From the NCBI GenBank assembly GCA_021604545.1, contig BQJE01000006.1, positions 1-64,000 of the forward strand: a DNA stretch of 64,000 nucleotides. Reading direction: 5' to 3'. Below, piece by piece: positions 24,563 to 33,334 of this stretch. The notes below the pieces were generated by a model, which had not been told where the DNA came from, ran no database searches, and saw only the letters and a program-made list of their open reading frames with translations. This DNA comes from Micavibrio sp. (GTDB taxonomy: Bacteria > Pseudomonadota > Alphaproteobacteria > Micavibrionales > Micavibrionaceae). Each line of letters opens with the position of its first letter. Position 1 is the first letter of the stretch. Both the position numbers and the translations under genes were made by a program.

Positions 24563-25939
24563 TTACCCGTTTATCAAAAAATGCGTTCCAATGGCAGCGA
24601 CATAGCCCAATGCAATAACAGGAGTCCATTTTAGATGTGAGAAAAAGGTGTATTGACCACGTGCTGTCCCCATCAGGGCAACCCCCGCAGCAGAACCGAC
24701 AGAGAGCAGACTGCCCCCCACTCCTGTTGTTAGCGTGATAAGAAGCCACTGAAACCTGTCCAGTTCTGGTTCCATACTGAGAACTGCAAACATCACAGGT
24801 ATATTGTCTATGACCGCAGAGATAAGGCCCAGGGAAATATGAGCTACGCTCGCGCCCCAACCGTCATACATGGTGGATGATGCAAGCTCCATATATCCTA
24901 AAAAGCTTAAGCCTCCGACACTGAAAATCACGCCGAAGAAGAACAAAAGTGTATCCCATTCAGATCGGGCAACTTGCTCTATAACATCGAAATCCTTATC
25001 AGCTTTAACGCCACTATGACGAATAAACCAGGCCGTAATCATAAGCAGTGAAAGTCCGGCCATCATGCCAACAAATGGCGGTAGACCAAGGAACTGTTCA
25101 AACCCAACGGCCATTGCAATTGTGCATAATCCTAGAAAAATAATAAATTTTGCTCCATGTTTCATGGAGACGACTTCTTTTACAGTGAGCGGATTATCCT
25201 TAGGGATAAAGAAACTCATGATTGTGGTCGGTATGAGGAAGCACACAACTGACGGGACAAACAAGGCAAAGAAACCAAAGAAATCAACATGACCGGCTTG
25301 CCAAACCATGAGTGTCGTAATATCTCCAAAGGGACTGAAAGCGCCCCCTGCATTGGCTGCACACACAACATTAATACATGCAATCGCTACAAATTTCGGA
25401 TTATTCGCTCCAACAGATATAACCACAGCCCCCATAACCAAAGCTGTCGTGAGGTTATCTGCTATGGGTGACAGAAAAAAAGATAGTATGCCGGTAATCC
25501 AAAAGAGTTGTTGGAGATTAAAACCCGACTGGACAAGTTTGGATCGCAAAGTTTCAAAAACCAGCCTTTCCTGCAAGACACTGATATAGGTCATTGCTGC
25601 CAGCAAGAATAAAAGCAGGCTGGCATACTCTTCCAGTCCCGTGAAAACCGCGTCACGTAACATGCCATGGTCCACATCATAGGATGGCGCGATAATAGCG
25701 ATGGCTACCCAGATAATACTGGCGCCGAACATAACAGGCTTTGATTTAGGGAGGTGCACTTTTTCTTCTAGCAAAACGGCAATGTAGGACAGCACAAACA
25801 CGCCAATGCAAAATATGCCTACCGGATGCATTCCCACATGAATAATTGGGTGAGACTCTGCACCAGTAGAGGCCCACGCAGCGGATGGAAAGATAGTGAG
25901 TAATATAGGTATTAGAAGAAAAGATAATATGTACTGCAT
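24563..25939 (-). CDS. nhaD: NhaD-type Na+/H+ antiporter
   Basis: 458 aa, about 11-12 membrane helices. TAAGGAAC precedes the ATG. It begins with a signal-like first helix (LLIPILLTIFPSAAWAS). Family signatures are FFLSPIADNLTTALVMGAVV and, later, SAVIDNIPVMFAVL, with the buried Asp-Asn pairs of the ion transporter superfamily, and a long NPKFVAIACINVVCAANAGGAF helix. It exchanges sodium (or lithium) for protons across the inner membrane, giving salt and alkali tolerance. It stands in the stretch between the initiator tRNA gene and the tRNA 3'-end copy. Confidence 0.92.
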   Translation of the reverse strand: MQYILSFLLIPILLTIFPSAAWASTGAESHPIIHVGMHPVGIFCIGVFVLSYIAVLLEEKVHLPKSKPVMFGASIIWVAIAIIAPSYDVDHGMLRDAVFTGLEEYASLLLFLLAAMTYISVLQERLVFETLRSKLVQSGFNLQQLFWITGILSFFLSPIADNLTTALVMGAVVISVGANNPKFVAIACINVVCAANAGGAFSPFGDITTLMVWQAGHVDFFGFFALFVPSVVCFLIPTTIMSFFIPKDNPLTVKEVVSMKHGAKFIIFLGLCTIAMAVGFEQFLGLPPFVGMMAGLSLLMITAWFIRHSGVKADKDFDVIEQVARSEWDTLLFFFGVIFSVGGLSFLGYMELASSTMYDGWGASVAHISLGLISAVIDNIPVMFAVLSMEPELDRFQWLLITLTTGVGGSLLSVGSAAGVALMGTARGQYTFFSHLKWTPVIALGYVAAIGTHFLING

Positions 25940-26078
25940 GTTCCTTACCGTTCTTTCTTTAAAGTTTTAACCCTCTGTAAGTTAAAAAACCGTGGGTGTG
26001 TTACGGTTTCTATGATGATGTGCTAAAGAATGGATTCAGGCATAGCTTGCCTGAATTAAGATTCACCTCACCCTGGAA

Positions 26079-26357
26079 TCAAATTCGGGGCGGGCGTTTT
26101 TGGACATAGAAGAAAAAAGATACAGGAGCCTTTGAAATCAAAACGAGCTGCCTACTATTATCTACCGAAAAACTAGGAATATTGTAAAAAACATCAGCCT
26201 CATCACTGTCTGCTTCTTCGACAATATCCTGAGTGAATTCAATATGCAGTTCGGAATCCTGACCATCAACATACGCATGTGCCGGTAAAACAAATCCAGT
26301 TGCAAAAAGAGCAAGGGCACATATCAAAAATAATGCGTCTCTCATGACCAATAACAT
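26079..26357 (-). CDS. Small exported protein, unknown function
   Basis: 92 aa, no family recognised. AAGGG lies 9 nt before the first ATG; an ATG four codons in is an alternative. Signal peptide (FLICALALFATGFVLPAHA) followed by a short acidic stretch (EEADSDEAD) and a beta-rich end with FFFYVQKRPPRI. It lies 139 bp upstream of nhaD on the same strand and could be in the same transcript. Confidence 0.55.
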   Translation of the reverse strand: MLLVMRDALFLICALALFATGFVLPAHAYVDGQDSELHIEFTQDIVEEADSDEADVFYNIPSFSVDNSRQLVLISKAPVSFFFYVQKRPPRI

Positions 26358-26588
26358 AACATTTTACCCTTGTTCTAACAACAAAGGGTTATATTTTTAT
26401 TAAAGACAGCAGCAAGACCTTTTGCTATCTCTGTACCGCCCGCCTCACAGGAAATTTTCTGCATGGCCTGTCTGGCCTGATCATCCTCTCGGAACCAGCC
26501 AAGCGTTTCACTCACCACAAAAACAATTAATCCTCTTTAAATTTAAACGGTAAATAATGCGGTGATTTACTGCATATTGTTGTTATCT

Positions 26589-26610
26589 GGTGTCCCGTCA
26601 GTGTCCCATA
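26589..26610. other. Paired TGTCCC repeat next to tRNA-fMet 3' end
   Basis: GGTGTCCCGTCAGTGTCCCA holds two TGTCCC copies 11 bp apart, about 45 bp beyond the tRNA 3' end. A similar pair of TGTACCC sits the same side of the tRNA 3'-end copy at 23230-23250. Such pairs resemble arm-type sites of tyrosine integrases. Otherwise the gap 26358-26655 shows nothing else. Confidence 0.35.
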
Positions 26611-26655
26611 GCTGTATTTTTGGATATATAGAAACGCTGTAACTGGCTGTGAAAT

Positions 26656-26732
<77 letters not shown>

Positions 26733-26779
26733 ACACCTAGAAATCCAGCAATATGCCTTGAAGCACAAAGAGATAAGGG

Positions 26780-26808
26780 GTTATAGCGCCACTTTATTAA
26801 GAAATCAA
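26780..26808 (-). promoter_or_regulatory. Promoter of tRNA-fMet
   Basis: Minus strand TTGATT, 17 bp, TATAAC, about 48 nt before the tRNA 5' end. Confidence 0.6.
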
Positions 26809-26814
26809 CCAATG

Positions 26815-26842
26815 TTGACATATGGGCCTGTCACGCCATAAT
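26815..26842 (+). promoter_or_regulatory. Promoter of thiO, predicted leaderless
   Basis: TTGACA, 16 bp, CATAAT. The -10 box ends 6 nt before the thiO ATG at 26849, so transcription should begin at or next to that codon. No TPP riboswitch fits between. Confidence 0.7.
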
Positions 26843-26848
26843 TCGCCC

Positions 26849-27892
26849 ATGGTGAAATCTTTGAACATTGCGATAACTGGTGCAGGTATCATGGGGCTCA
26901 GCGCTGCTTATGCCCTGTCACAGACCCGCCACAAGATCACTTTATATGATCCGAAAGGCGTCCCCGCCAATAATGCCAGTTCCATGGCCGGTGGCATGCT
27001 GGCACCTTATGCCGAAATTGAACATATGCCACAAGCTTTTATCGAAGCCGGGCTGGAGGGCATAAAAATCTGGCAAAACATCATGCCGGATCAAATCAGA
27101 CAAAACGGCAGCTTGCTCATCGCCCATGACGAAGACCGCTATATCCTCGAGCGTTTTAAGCAACATTTGCCGCCCGAAAAACAGATCAGCGTAGAACCGT
27201 TAGAGCCGCAACTTCCGAAAAAATTTACCAGCATGCTGCATCTGAAAGAAGAAGCGCATTTGGATCCTGCGCCGACACTTTCGAAATTATGCGACATGTT
27301 AAAAGACAAAGGCTGCATTTTTCAATCTTCAACTTACGCGCCAGCGCATCAAAACGATTACGATTACGTGATTGATTGCCGCGGCATGGGCGCGGCGCAA
27401 GACGATCCCGATTTACGCGGCGTAAAGGGCGAAATTCTTATCGTGCAGAACAAAGAATTCTCTCTCTCCCGGCCCGTGCGTTTAATGCATCCGCGCTACC
27501 CCCTATATATAGTGCCGCGCGAAGACAATATTTTTATGATCGGCGCGACCAACATCGAAAGCGCCGGAGACGGCGTCAGCCTGCGTTCCGGGCTGGAGCT
27601 GATGAGCGCGCTTTATTCGCTGCACCCCAGTTTTGGCGAAGCACAAATCATAGATATGAAGGCTGGCATCCGCCCGGCTTACCCGGACAATTTTCCGCGT
27701 ATCACGATTGAGGATAATGTCATTCGGTGCAACGGGCTGTTCCGTCACGGATTTTTACTGGCACCGGTTATGGCGGAATGTGTTACAGATTACACTGAGA
27801 ACAGGCACAACAAATTCACGGATTTATTTTGGAGAGATAACAATGATCCTGATCATCAACGGTCAGAAAAAGACCTTCGTAACGCCGCTTGA
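26849..27892 (+). CDS. thiO: Glycine oxidase-like FAD protein ThiO
   Basis: 347 aa FAD-dependent oxidoreductase of the DAO family. ThiO makes iminoglycine for the thiazole half of thiamine. The Rossmann motif is at the N-terminus (IAITGAGIMGLSAAYAL), and GGMLAPYAEIEHM and the C-terminal RCNGLFRHGFLLAP match the family. I start at 26849: there is no ribosome site, but a promoter places the 5' end on this ATG. The in-frame ATG at 26822 lies inside that promoter. The last 50 bp overlap thiS, and thiG follows, so this is a thiO-thiS-thiG operon. Confidence 0.9.
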   Translation: MVKSLNIAITGAGIMGLSAAYALSQTRHKITLYDPKGVPANNASSMAGGMLAPYAEIEHMPQAFIEAGLEGIKIWQNIMPDQIRQNGSLLIAHDEDRYILERFKQHLPPEKQISVEPLEPQLPKKFTSMLHLKEEAHLDPAPTLSKLCDMLKDKGCIFQSSTYAPAHQNDYDYVIDCRGMGAAQDDPDLRGVKGEILIVQNKEFSLSRPVRLMHPRYPLYIVPREDNIFMIGATNIESAGDGVSLRSGLELMSALYSLHPSFGEAQIIDMKAGIRPAYPDNFPRITIEDNVIRCNGLFRHGFLLAPVMAECVTDYTENRHNKFTDLFWRDNNDPDHQRSEKDLRNAA

Positions 27893-28043
27893 TTTGCGGG
27901 GCTGCCTCGAGCAGGAAGGCTATGGCGATATGCTGGTTGCCGTTGCGCGCAACGGAACGTTTGTGGCGAAAAACAATTACGGCGCAACGAAACTGGACGA
28001 TGGCGATGAAATTGAAATCGTCGCGCCAATGCAGGGGGGTTAA
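27843..28043 (+). CDS. thiS: Sulfur carrier protein ThiS
   Basis: 66 aa ubiquitin-like protein ending in the required Gly-Gly (APMQGG). It carries the sulfur, as thiocarboxylate, for thiazole synthesis. GGAGAGATAACA precedes the ATG ([12 protein letters not shown]). It overlaps the end of thiO by 50 bp and its stop shares a base with the thiG start (TAATG). Length and the final sequence ([13 protein letters not shown]) are typical. Confidence 0.93.
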   Translation: MILIINGQKKTFVTPLDLRGCLEQEGYGDMLVAVARNGTFVAKNNYGATKLDDGDEIEIVAPMQGG

Positions 28044-28831
28044 TGAGCAAAGCCCTTCATATTGATGGCACAATCCTCTCCTCACGGCTTTTCCTAGGAA
28101 CGGCGGGGTATCCGTCGCCCGACATTTTGCGCCGGGCGATTGAAGCCTCCCGGCCTGGCCTGATCACCGTATCTCTGCGCCGTGAATCTGCGGCCGGTAA
28201 AGGGCAAAAATTCTGGGACATTCTCAAGGGTTTTAACATCCCGATTTTGCCCAACACCGCCGGTTGTCATAGCGCCGACGAAGCCGTCACCACCGCCGAA
28301 ATGGCGCGGGAGATTTTTGAGACCAACTGGATTAAGCTCGAAGTCATCGGCGACGACTACACACTGCAACCCGACCCCTTCGGATTGCTTAACGCAACGG
28401 ATCGCCTCGTATCAAAAGGATTTACGATACTGCCCTACATGACCGATGACATTGTGCTGGCGAAGAAACTGGTTGATGCCGGATGTGACGTCCTCATGCC
28501 ATGGGGGGCGCCGATCGGATCGGGGCGCGGGCTGAACAACCCGTTCGCCCTTCAGACAATGAGGAAAAGATTCCCTGATAAAATCCTGGTGGTCGATGCC
28601 GGAATCGGCGCGCCATCTCATGCGGCGGCGGCCATGGAAATGGGCTTTGATGCCGTGCTGCTCAATACGGCTGTTGCCAAAGCGGGCGACCCGGTCGCCA
28701 TGGCCGGGGCCTTTGCCAAGGCCATTGAATCCGGGCGTGAGGCTTATCTGTCAGGTATTATCGCCCCGCAGGAAACCGCCAATGCCTCAACGCCGCTTGT
28801 CGACAAACCCTTCTGGCATCAAAATGGGTAA
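28043..28831 (+). CDS. thiG: Thiazole synthase ThiG
   Basis: 262 aa TIM-barrel enzyme that condenses deoxyxylulose phosphate, iminoglycine and ThiS thiocarboxylate to the thiazole phosphate. Seen: [13 protein letters not shown] at the start, the Schiff-base lysine region [27 protein letters not shown] and the phosphate loop [18 protein letters not shown]. Full length. It is translationally coupled to thiS. Two bp separate its end from the convergent FMN protein gene. Confidence 0.95.
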   Translation: MSKALHIDGTILSSRLFLGTAGYPSPDILRRAIEASRPGLITVSLRRESAAGKGQKFWDILKGFNIPILPNTAGCHSADEAVTTAEMAREIFETNWIKLEVIGDDYTLQPDPFGLLNATDRLVSKGFTILPYMTDDIVLAKKLVDAGCDVLMPWGAPIGSGRGLNNPFALQTMRKRFPDKILVVDAGIGAPSHAAAAMEMGFDAVLLNTAVAKAGDPVAMAGAFAKAIESGREAYLSGIIAPQETANASTPLVDKPFWHQNG

Positions 28832-28834
28832 ACC

Positions 28835-30346
28835 TTAAGCCGCTTCTCTTTTTGCTGGCTCCGGCCTGGGGCACAGCTCATTCATCGGCACGGAGCGGCC
28901 GTTATTCTGTACAATTCGCACATGGTGCCGCCCGAGCTGGCGCGGCTCACCGACGCCGCAGGAATGCGCGATCACTTCAACCTCATGCACAATATTCTGG
29001 CAGTAATTCGCAACCTTCACAGCCTTATCTGCCGGGTTAAGCCCCTTTTGCAAGCGCTTGTCATGCGTCGTGATCCCGGTCGGGCAGGTATTTTTGTTGC
29101 ACTTCATCGCCTGAATGCAGCCCAGCGAAAACATAAAGCCGCGCGCAGAATTCACGAAATCCGCCCCGGCGCACAAAGCCCATGCCACTTCCGACGGCGT
29201 TATCAACTTGCCCGAGGCAATCAACCGCACGCGCTCATCCAATCCGTATTTGTATAAAATATCCGATACCATCGGCAGCGACTCTTTTAAAACCAGCCCG
29301 ACATTATCCATCAGCGGCATTGGCGCAGCGCCCGTACCGCCATCGCCGCTATCAACGGTGATAAAATCCGGTGCGCTTTCAATGCCGCGCGCATGAATTT
29401 CCTCGCACAATGTTTCCAGCCAGCCATAAGAGCCGATCACCGATTTGAACCCTGTCGGCTTGCCCGTCACCTCGCGCACATGCGCAATGAAATCGAGCAA
29501 ATCGGTAATACTATCGATCTCCGGATGACGGTTGGGTGAAATGGAATCCTCACCTTCAGGAATGCCGCGAATTTTGGCAATCTTTGCCGTCACCTTGGCA
29601 CCGGGCAGAATTCCTCCCTTGCCCGGCTTAGCGCCCTGGCTGAGCTTCACCTCAAACATCCGCACTTGCTCATGCGCCGCGACTTCTTTCAGCTTCCTGT
29701 CACTCAGCTTACCATTCTCATCGCGCACGCCATATTTAGCGGTGCCGATCTGAAACACAACATCACAGCCGCCCTCAAGATGATAGGGCGACAAACCGCC
29801 CTCACCAGTATTCATCCAGCACCCGGCCATCTTCGCACCGTTCGAAAGCGCGCGTACCGCCGGCGTTGATAACGCGCCATAGCTCATCGCTGAAATGTTA
29901 AAAATCGATCCGGCTTTATAAGGTGCTTTGCAATACGGGCCGATTTCCATCGGCACAGTACAAGCAATATCTTCTTCCAGCTTCGGAAAGGCGCAATTGA
30001 CAAAAATATTGGTGCCCGGCGGCACCAGACTTTTTGTGGAGCCAAAGGCAATTGTATTGTCATGACCTTTGACAGCGCGGTGAATCCATTCACGCTCGGC
30101 GCGGTTAAACGGCATTTCCTCGCGGTCCATCGCAAAGAAATATTGGCGGAAAAATTCACCCAAAATCTGAAAGAGATAGCGAAACCGCCCCACCACCGGA
30201 AAATTCCGGCGCACCGCATCTTTGGTCTGCGTGATATCAATAACAAAGAAAATGGCGGCGACCAGCGCGGCAACGCCAACCGCAAAAATAAATAATGTCG
30301 CGAGCAACTCCAGCCCCTGCGCAACCCAATCTGGTAACATGATCAT
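28835..30346 (-). CDS. FMN-binding glutamate synthase-family protein
   Basis: 503 aa. Two N-terminal membrane helices (LELLATLFIFAVGVAALVAAIFFVI) precede the barrel of the glutamate synthase large-subunit FMN domain. Family motifs: GEGGLSPYHLEGG, KPGKGGILPGAKVT, SISPNRHPEIDS, TVDSGDGGTGAAP and the iron-sulfur cysteines in SLGCIQAMKCNKNTCPTG. It has no glutaminase domain, so it is not a complete GltB. Stand-alone proteins of this kind are of unsettled function (redox or amino-acid metabolism). The start could also be the ATG two codons later. It converges on thiG with a 3-bp gap. Confidence 0.88.
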   Translation of the reverse strand: MIMLPDWVAQGLELLATLFIFAVGVAALVAAIFFVIDITQTKDAVRRNFPVVGRFRYLFQILGEFFRQYFFAMDREEMPFNRAEREWIHRAVKGHDNTIAFGSTKSLVPPGTNIFVNCAFPKLEEDIACTVPMEIGPYCKAPYKAGSIFNISAMSYGALSTPAVRALSNGAKMAGCWMNTGEGGLSPYHLEGGCDVVFQIGTAKYGVRDENGKLSDRKLKEVAAHEQVRMFEVKLSQGAKPGKGGILPGAKVTAKIAKIRGIPEGEDSISPNRHPEIDSITDLLDFIAHVREVTGKPTGFKSVIGSYGWLETLCEEIHARGIESAPDFITVDSGDGGTGAAPMPLMDNVGLVLKESLPMVSDILYKYGLDERVRLIASGKLITPSEVAWALCAGADFVNSARGFMFSLGCIQAMKCNKNTCPTGITTHDKRLQKGLNPADKAVKVANYCQNIVHEVEVIAHSCGVGEPRQLGRHHVRIVQNNGRSVPMNELCPRPEPAKREAA

Positions 30347-30368
30347 GACCTATCCCCTTTCTCTCCCC

Positions 30369-30490
30369 GTCATCCCGGCGGCATGCCGAAGGCATTCGCA
30401 CAGCCGGGACCCAGTAAAGACAGCAGCAAAGCTGCTGACATATGGATCCCCGATGTTTAAGCCATGCTGACGCATGGCCCCGGGGATGAC
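30369..30490. repeat. Intergenic inverted-repeat element
   Basis: Starts GTCATCCCGGC and ends CCCCGGGGATGAC, so the two ends are inverted copies about 120 bp apart. Inner hairpins are also seen (GCAGCAAAGCTGC; GCCATGCTGACGCATGGC). It looks like a non-coding palindromic repeat of the kind scattered between genes. It lies in the 390-bp gap after the FMN protein gene. Confidence 0.5.
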
Positions 30491-30577
30491 AAGGTAAGTT
30501 AATATGCGTCCATACCCTACTCTATTCGGATAGGGCCGCCAAAGGTTTCTTTAAGAGAAAAAATAGAAGACGGATCC

Positions 30578-30736
30578 TTAGACAACAAGCTCGTTTGTTA
30601 TCGATTCTGGCGGCTCTGAGCGTAGGCGTTTTCTAAAACCACGCAAATATTTTTTACGCTGAGCATGTTGTTCCTCAGTCAGCACGTAATTTTTTTCGGT
30701 CGAAGAAGTATCACTTTTGTAGTGCAGATCACCAAT
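30578..30736 (-). other. Open frame without a normal start, possible gene fragment
   Basis: On the minus strand about 53 codons are open and end at 30578. The peptide looks protein-like (NYVLTEEQHAQRKKYLRGF near the middle, ending ITNELVV). There is no ATG at its head; only ATT or an inner GTG is available. It directly follows the broken GIY-YIG gene in another frame. It may be the tail of a disrupted gene or a fortuitous frame. Confidence 0.25.
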
Positions 30737-31086
30737 ATTGTCATTTCGAGGAGCCCTTTAGCGACGAGAAATCGTTCCAGTCCAGGTTCAAAGATTCTAC
30801 AAGTTCATTCTTCTTTGCGCGCCGCCACTTCTTGATTTCCTTTTCACGCATAATGGCCGCCTCAATATCCAAAAAATGCTCATAATAAACGAGTTTTTTT
30901 AGATTATATCTTTTGGAAAACCCTTCGACCTGTTTTGAGCGGTGTTCGCCCAGACGACGCTCCAAATTGTTGGTAACACCAAATACATGACACCGTTTGT
31001 CCAGTTGGTGATCATATAGACGTAATAATCGGCCATTCCCTCGCCTTTACGTGGGCAGATCTCTCACATACGTTCGAGATGACAGA
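30736..31086. mobile_element. GIY-YIG cassette with terminal inverted repeats
   Basis: The left end (TTGTCATTTCGAGGAGC ... GACGAGAAATC) and the right end (AGATCTCTCACATACG, then TTCGAGATGACAG) are inverted copies of each other, about 30 bp with mismatches. Between them lies only the broken GIY-YIG gene. The structure suggests a small non-autonomous mobile cassette. No target duplication was identified. Confidence 0.4.
30741..31036 (-). pseudogene. GIY-YIG endonuclease-like gene, frameshifted
   Basis: A GIY-YIG-type small protein read from the ATG at 31036 (behind GCGAGGGA) gives ADYYVYMITNWTNGVMY, then the frame is lost. Removing one base restores FGVTNNLERRLGEHRSKQ and the rest to the stop at 30741 (KRYNLKKLVYYEHF, IMREKEIKKWRRAKKNELVE). 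The expected family order is Y-V-Y-x-x-(x)10-GVTNNL-R-R, so a single-base deletion within codons 17-19 breaks the gene, unless it is a sequencing error. These proteins are common in small intergenic cassettes; biological role unclear. Confidence 0.75.
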
Positions 31087-31094
31087 TACCTAAA

Positions 31095-32390
31095 TCAGGC
31101 TGCTTTCGCCTGACCGGCTTGCTTCACAAAATCACCAAACGCCTCGACCTGCGCTTTAACACGCGGAGCGTGCTTGGCAATAAACGCCTCGTCCAGAGTC
31201 TCACCAGCCTGATAAGCCTCCAGAGCTTTCGTCCCGTCATAATCACAACCGGATAGACGCAGCGTCAGCGTTTCAGGGTCTTCACCGAATGCCGTACCCG
31301 GCAGAGAAGCCAACCCGTAAGTTTTCATTAGGTGATTTTGAAGTTCTTTCGATGTGGTAATGCCAATTTTGGCAAGACCGTCTCTAAAGCTTTCAAAATT
31401 CGGGTAGTTATAAAAGCTTCCCTGTACCGCTGGGTTTTCGATCCCGTGACCACGCAGCCCTTCGGCAATATAAATATTCATCAATTTATGAATGTCGGTA
31501 CAAGCCTGGATATGATCTTCGATATCCTGATGACCTTTATAAGCTTCAATCACAGCTTGCTGCATCGGCGCCGGCACACAAGACCAGGTCTCACTGGCGA
31601 TATTGTTGAGCAGCGTATTCAGTCCGTCAACAGCCTTGGGAATAAAGCCAATCCCGAAACGCCAGCCGCCCAGCGACAGATGCTTGGAAAGACCGGTCGT
31701 AATCGCCGTATGGCTCGGGGCATATTTGGAAATAGTTCTGTAATTACCATCAAAAGCGACAAAGCCGTATATCTCATCAGAGATAATCAGGATGTCTTCC
31801 TCGACACATACGGCCGCAACGTCCTTGAGGTTCTCTTCTGTCATCGTCAGACCGGTCGGATTGCTTGGGTAGTTCAGAATAATCTTGCTTGGGTTTTTCC
31901 CGTCAGCGCGCGCCTCTTTAATAACGCCACGCAGCGTATCAGGATCAATGAAGAACCCTTCGTCATCCAAACGTGTCGGCACTTTGATCACTTCGGTGTG
32001 CAACATTTTTGCCTGCGGCTTGTAACTCACCCAGCTCGGCACCGGCATCAGCAGATCACCTTCAACAGCCATCTGCAGAGAATACAAAATCAGCTTACTG
32101 CCTGGCGCGACGATCACATCGAACTTGTCGGTATCAAGGCCAATTTTATCTTTGTAATATTGCGCAATCACCTCGCGCAATTCCGGCAGACCACCCGTCG
32201 GCAGATATTCCTTACGGCCTACCGCAGCGCTCAATGCCTTTTTCAAACGCTCAGGGACAGGAAACGGTGACTCACCAAAGCCCATATGCAAAACCTGCTC
32301 TCCACGCTCACGCCTCTGCTTAACCATCTCATTGGCTTGTAATGTTGGGGAAAGTTCAAATTCTGTTGCTGTCTCTACTAGCTTAACCAT
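31095..32390 (-). CDS. PLP-dependent class I/II aminotransferase
   Basis: 431 aa, fold type I. AGGAGACCTTT precedes the ATG. Seen: MGFGESPFPVP near the start, KLILYSLQMAVEGDLLMPVPSWVSY, ILNYPSNPTGLTM, the cofactor region IISDEIYGFVAFDG, the Schiff-base lysine in TTGLSKHLSLGGWRFGIGF, and the C-terminal arginine block TLRLSGCDYDG. It transfers amino groups between amino and oxo acids; the substrate (aspartate, aromatic or other) cannot be fixed. A terminator at 32470 separates it from the small gene upstream, so it has its own promoter in the 80-bp gap. Confidence 0.9.
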   Translation of the reverse strand: MVKLVETATEFELSPTLQANEMVKQRRERGEQVLHMGFGESPFPVPERLKKALSAAVGRKEYLPTGGLPELREVIAQYYKDKIGLDTDKFDVIVAPGSKLILYSLQMAVEGDLLMPVPSWVSYKPQAKMLHTEVIKVPTRLDDEGFFIDPDTLRGVIKEARADGKNPSKIILNYPSNPTGLTMTEENLKDVAAVCVEEDILIISDEIYGFVAFDGNYRTISKYAPSHTAITTGLSKHLSLGGWRFGIGFIPKAVDGLNTLLNNIASETWSCVPAPMQQAVIEAYKGHQDIEDHIQACTDIHKLMNIYIAEGLRGHGIENPAVQGSFYNYPNFESFRDGLAKIGITTSKELQNHLMKTYGLASLPGTAFGEDPETLTLRLSGCDYDGTKALEAYQAGETLDEAFIAKHAPRVKAQVEAFGDFVKQAGQAKAA

Positions 32391-32469
32391 AAAGGTCTCC
32401 TGTCAAATTCTTACGTTAATAATTTTATGTTATGGCGGCAAAATGCCAGATTTCTGCCATTTTCGCAAC

Positions 32470-32508
32470 AAAAAACCGGCCAGTTACAATATCTGGGCCG
32501 GTTTTTTG
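32470..32508 (-). terminator. Rho-independent terminator (bidirectional shape)
   Basis: AAAAACCGGCC and GGCCGGTTTTTT form a stem of about 9-10 bp with T-runs on both strands. On the minus strand it lies 40 nt after the stop of the 43-aa gene. Confidence 0.88.
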
Positions 32509-32548
32509 CGCTGCAGTGCACTCTGGAGAAGTCCTCCTGTGCAAAGCC

Positions 32549-32680
32549 CTAGGCACTTGTCTGCAGCTCATCCTCACCTTCATTGTCATTGGACAAAAGG
32601 CGGGCCATTTTGGGAACTGTTTTATCGATCTCGCGCGGTATAAACATTGCGGCGCCAGATGCTGAAGCGTATGTATTCAT
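32549..32680 (-). CDS. Small 43-aa protein, unknown function
   Basis: Short gene: ACAGGAGACATTTTT, then ATG, 43 codons, TAG, and a strong terminator 40 nt later. The peptide starts NTYASASGAAMFIPREID and ends in an acidic stretch (DNEGEDELQTSA). No membrane helix, no cysteine, no known motif. The ribosome site is nearly the same as that of the aminotransferase gene downstream (AGGAGACCTTT). The ribosome site, stop and terminator together make a real small gene likely. Confidence 0.6.
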   Translation of the reverse strand: MNTYASASGAAMFIPREIDKTVPKMARLLSNDNEGEDELQTSA

Positions 32681-32776
32681 AAAAATGTCTCCTGTTCAGC
32701 TCGTATTAATAATGAGTTGGTGAACGAAGATTACCCTATTTTCAGCAGACCTCGCAAATTTGGCTGAAATATTATT

Positions 32777-33334
32777 TTAATTCAAAGCGTTAATAGCTTC
32801 GGTGATTTGCGCGACAGAAGGCCGATTCTTATAATCTTCCTCGGCGATTCTTGCTTTAATCGTTTTATCGAGACCAACCACATAGACGACCGGATACGGC
32901 ACGCCGTAATATCTGGTCATCGGTTTCATTTCTTCATTTAAAACACCAAAGGCCTTAATCGCCTCCGATTCCGGATCGGACAGCATCGTATAGGGGAACT
33001 TATATTTGTCAGAGAAAACCTTTAAAATCTTCGGATCATCATAGCTCAGCGTCACCACAGAATAACCGAGCCCCTCAATCAACCCGCCTTTTTCACCAAG
33101 ATCAATGAGCTGCGATTTACAAAACGGGCACCAATCGGCCGAACGCACAAAAAACAGTACCGTGCCCTTTTCACCTGCCAGCGCCCCAAAGTTTTGCTCT
33201 TCCTTGTTTTGGTCAAGTAGTTGGAGACTGTGCGGAATAGCCTCACCCAAACCCACACCCGGAATATCTTCAAGTGCCCCTGCACTCACAGGCACCATCA
33301 CAAGCAATACCAACAAACATAAAAAATTTCTCAT
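32777..33334 (-). CDS. Exported peroxiredoxin-like (AhpC/TSA) protein
   Basis: 185 aa. Two ATGs are possible; I prefer 33334, which has AGGAG at 8 nt; the one at 33340 has it at only 2 nt. Signal peptide to about residue 20 (LLVLLVMVPVSAGA). Thioredoxin-fold redoxin domain with the active site DWCPFC at 69-72, then SVVTLSYDDPKIL and YPVVYVVGLDKTI. It probably reduces peroxides or thiols in the periplasm. The CxxC pair (rather than a single peroxidatic Cys) leaves a thiol-disulfide role open. It stands alone between terminator and divergent neighbour. Confidence 0.82.
   Translation of the reverse strand: MRNFLCLLVLLVMVPVSAGALEDIPGVGLGEAIPHSLQLLDQNKEEQNFGALAGEKGTVLFFVRSADWCPFCKSQLIDLGEKGGLIEGLGYSVVTLSYDDPKILKVFSDKYKFPYTMLSDPESEAIKAFGVLNEEMKPMTRYYGVPYPVVYVVGLDKTIKARIAEEDYKNRPSVAQITEAINALN

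Noticed and set aside
26733-26849. TPP riboswitch before thiO
   Set aside because: Only 117 bp lie between the tRNA and thiO; the thiO promoter abuts the start codon and no CTGAGA thi-box was seen.
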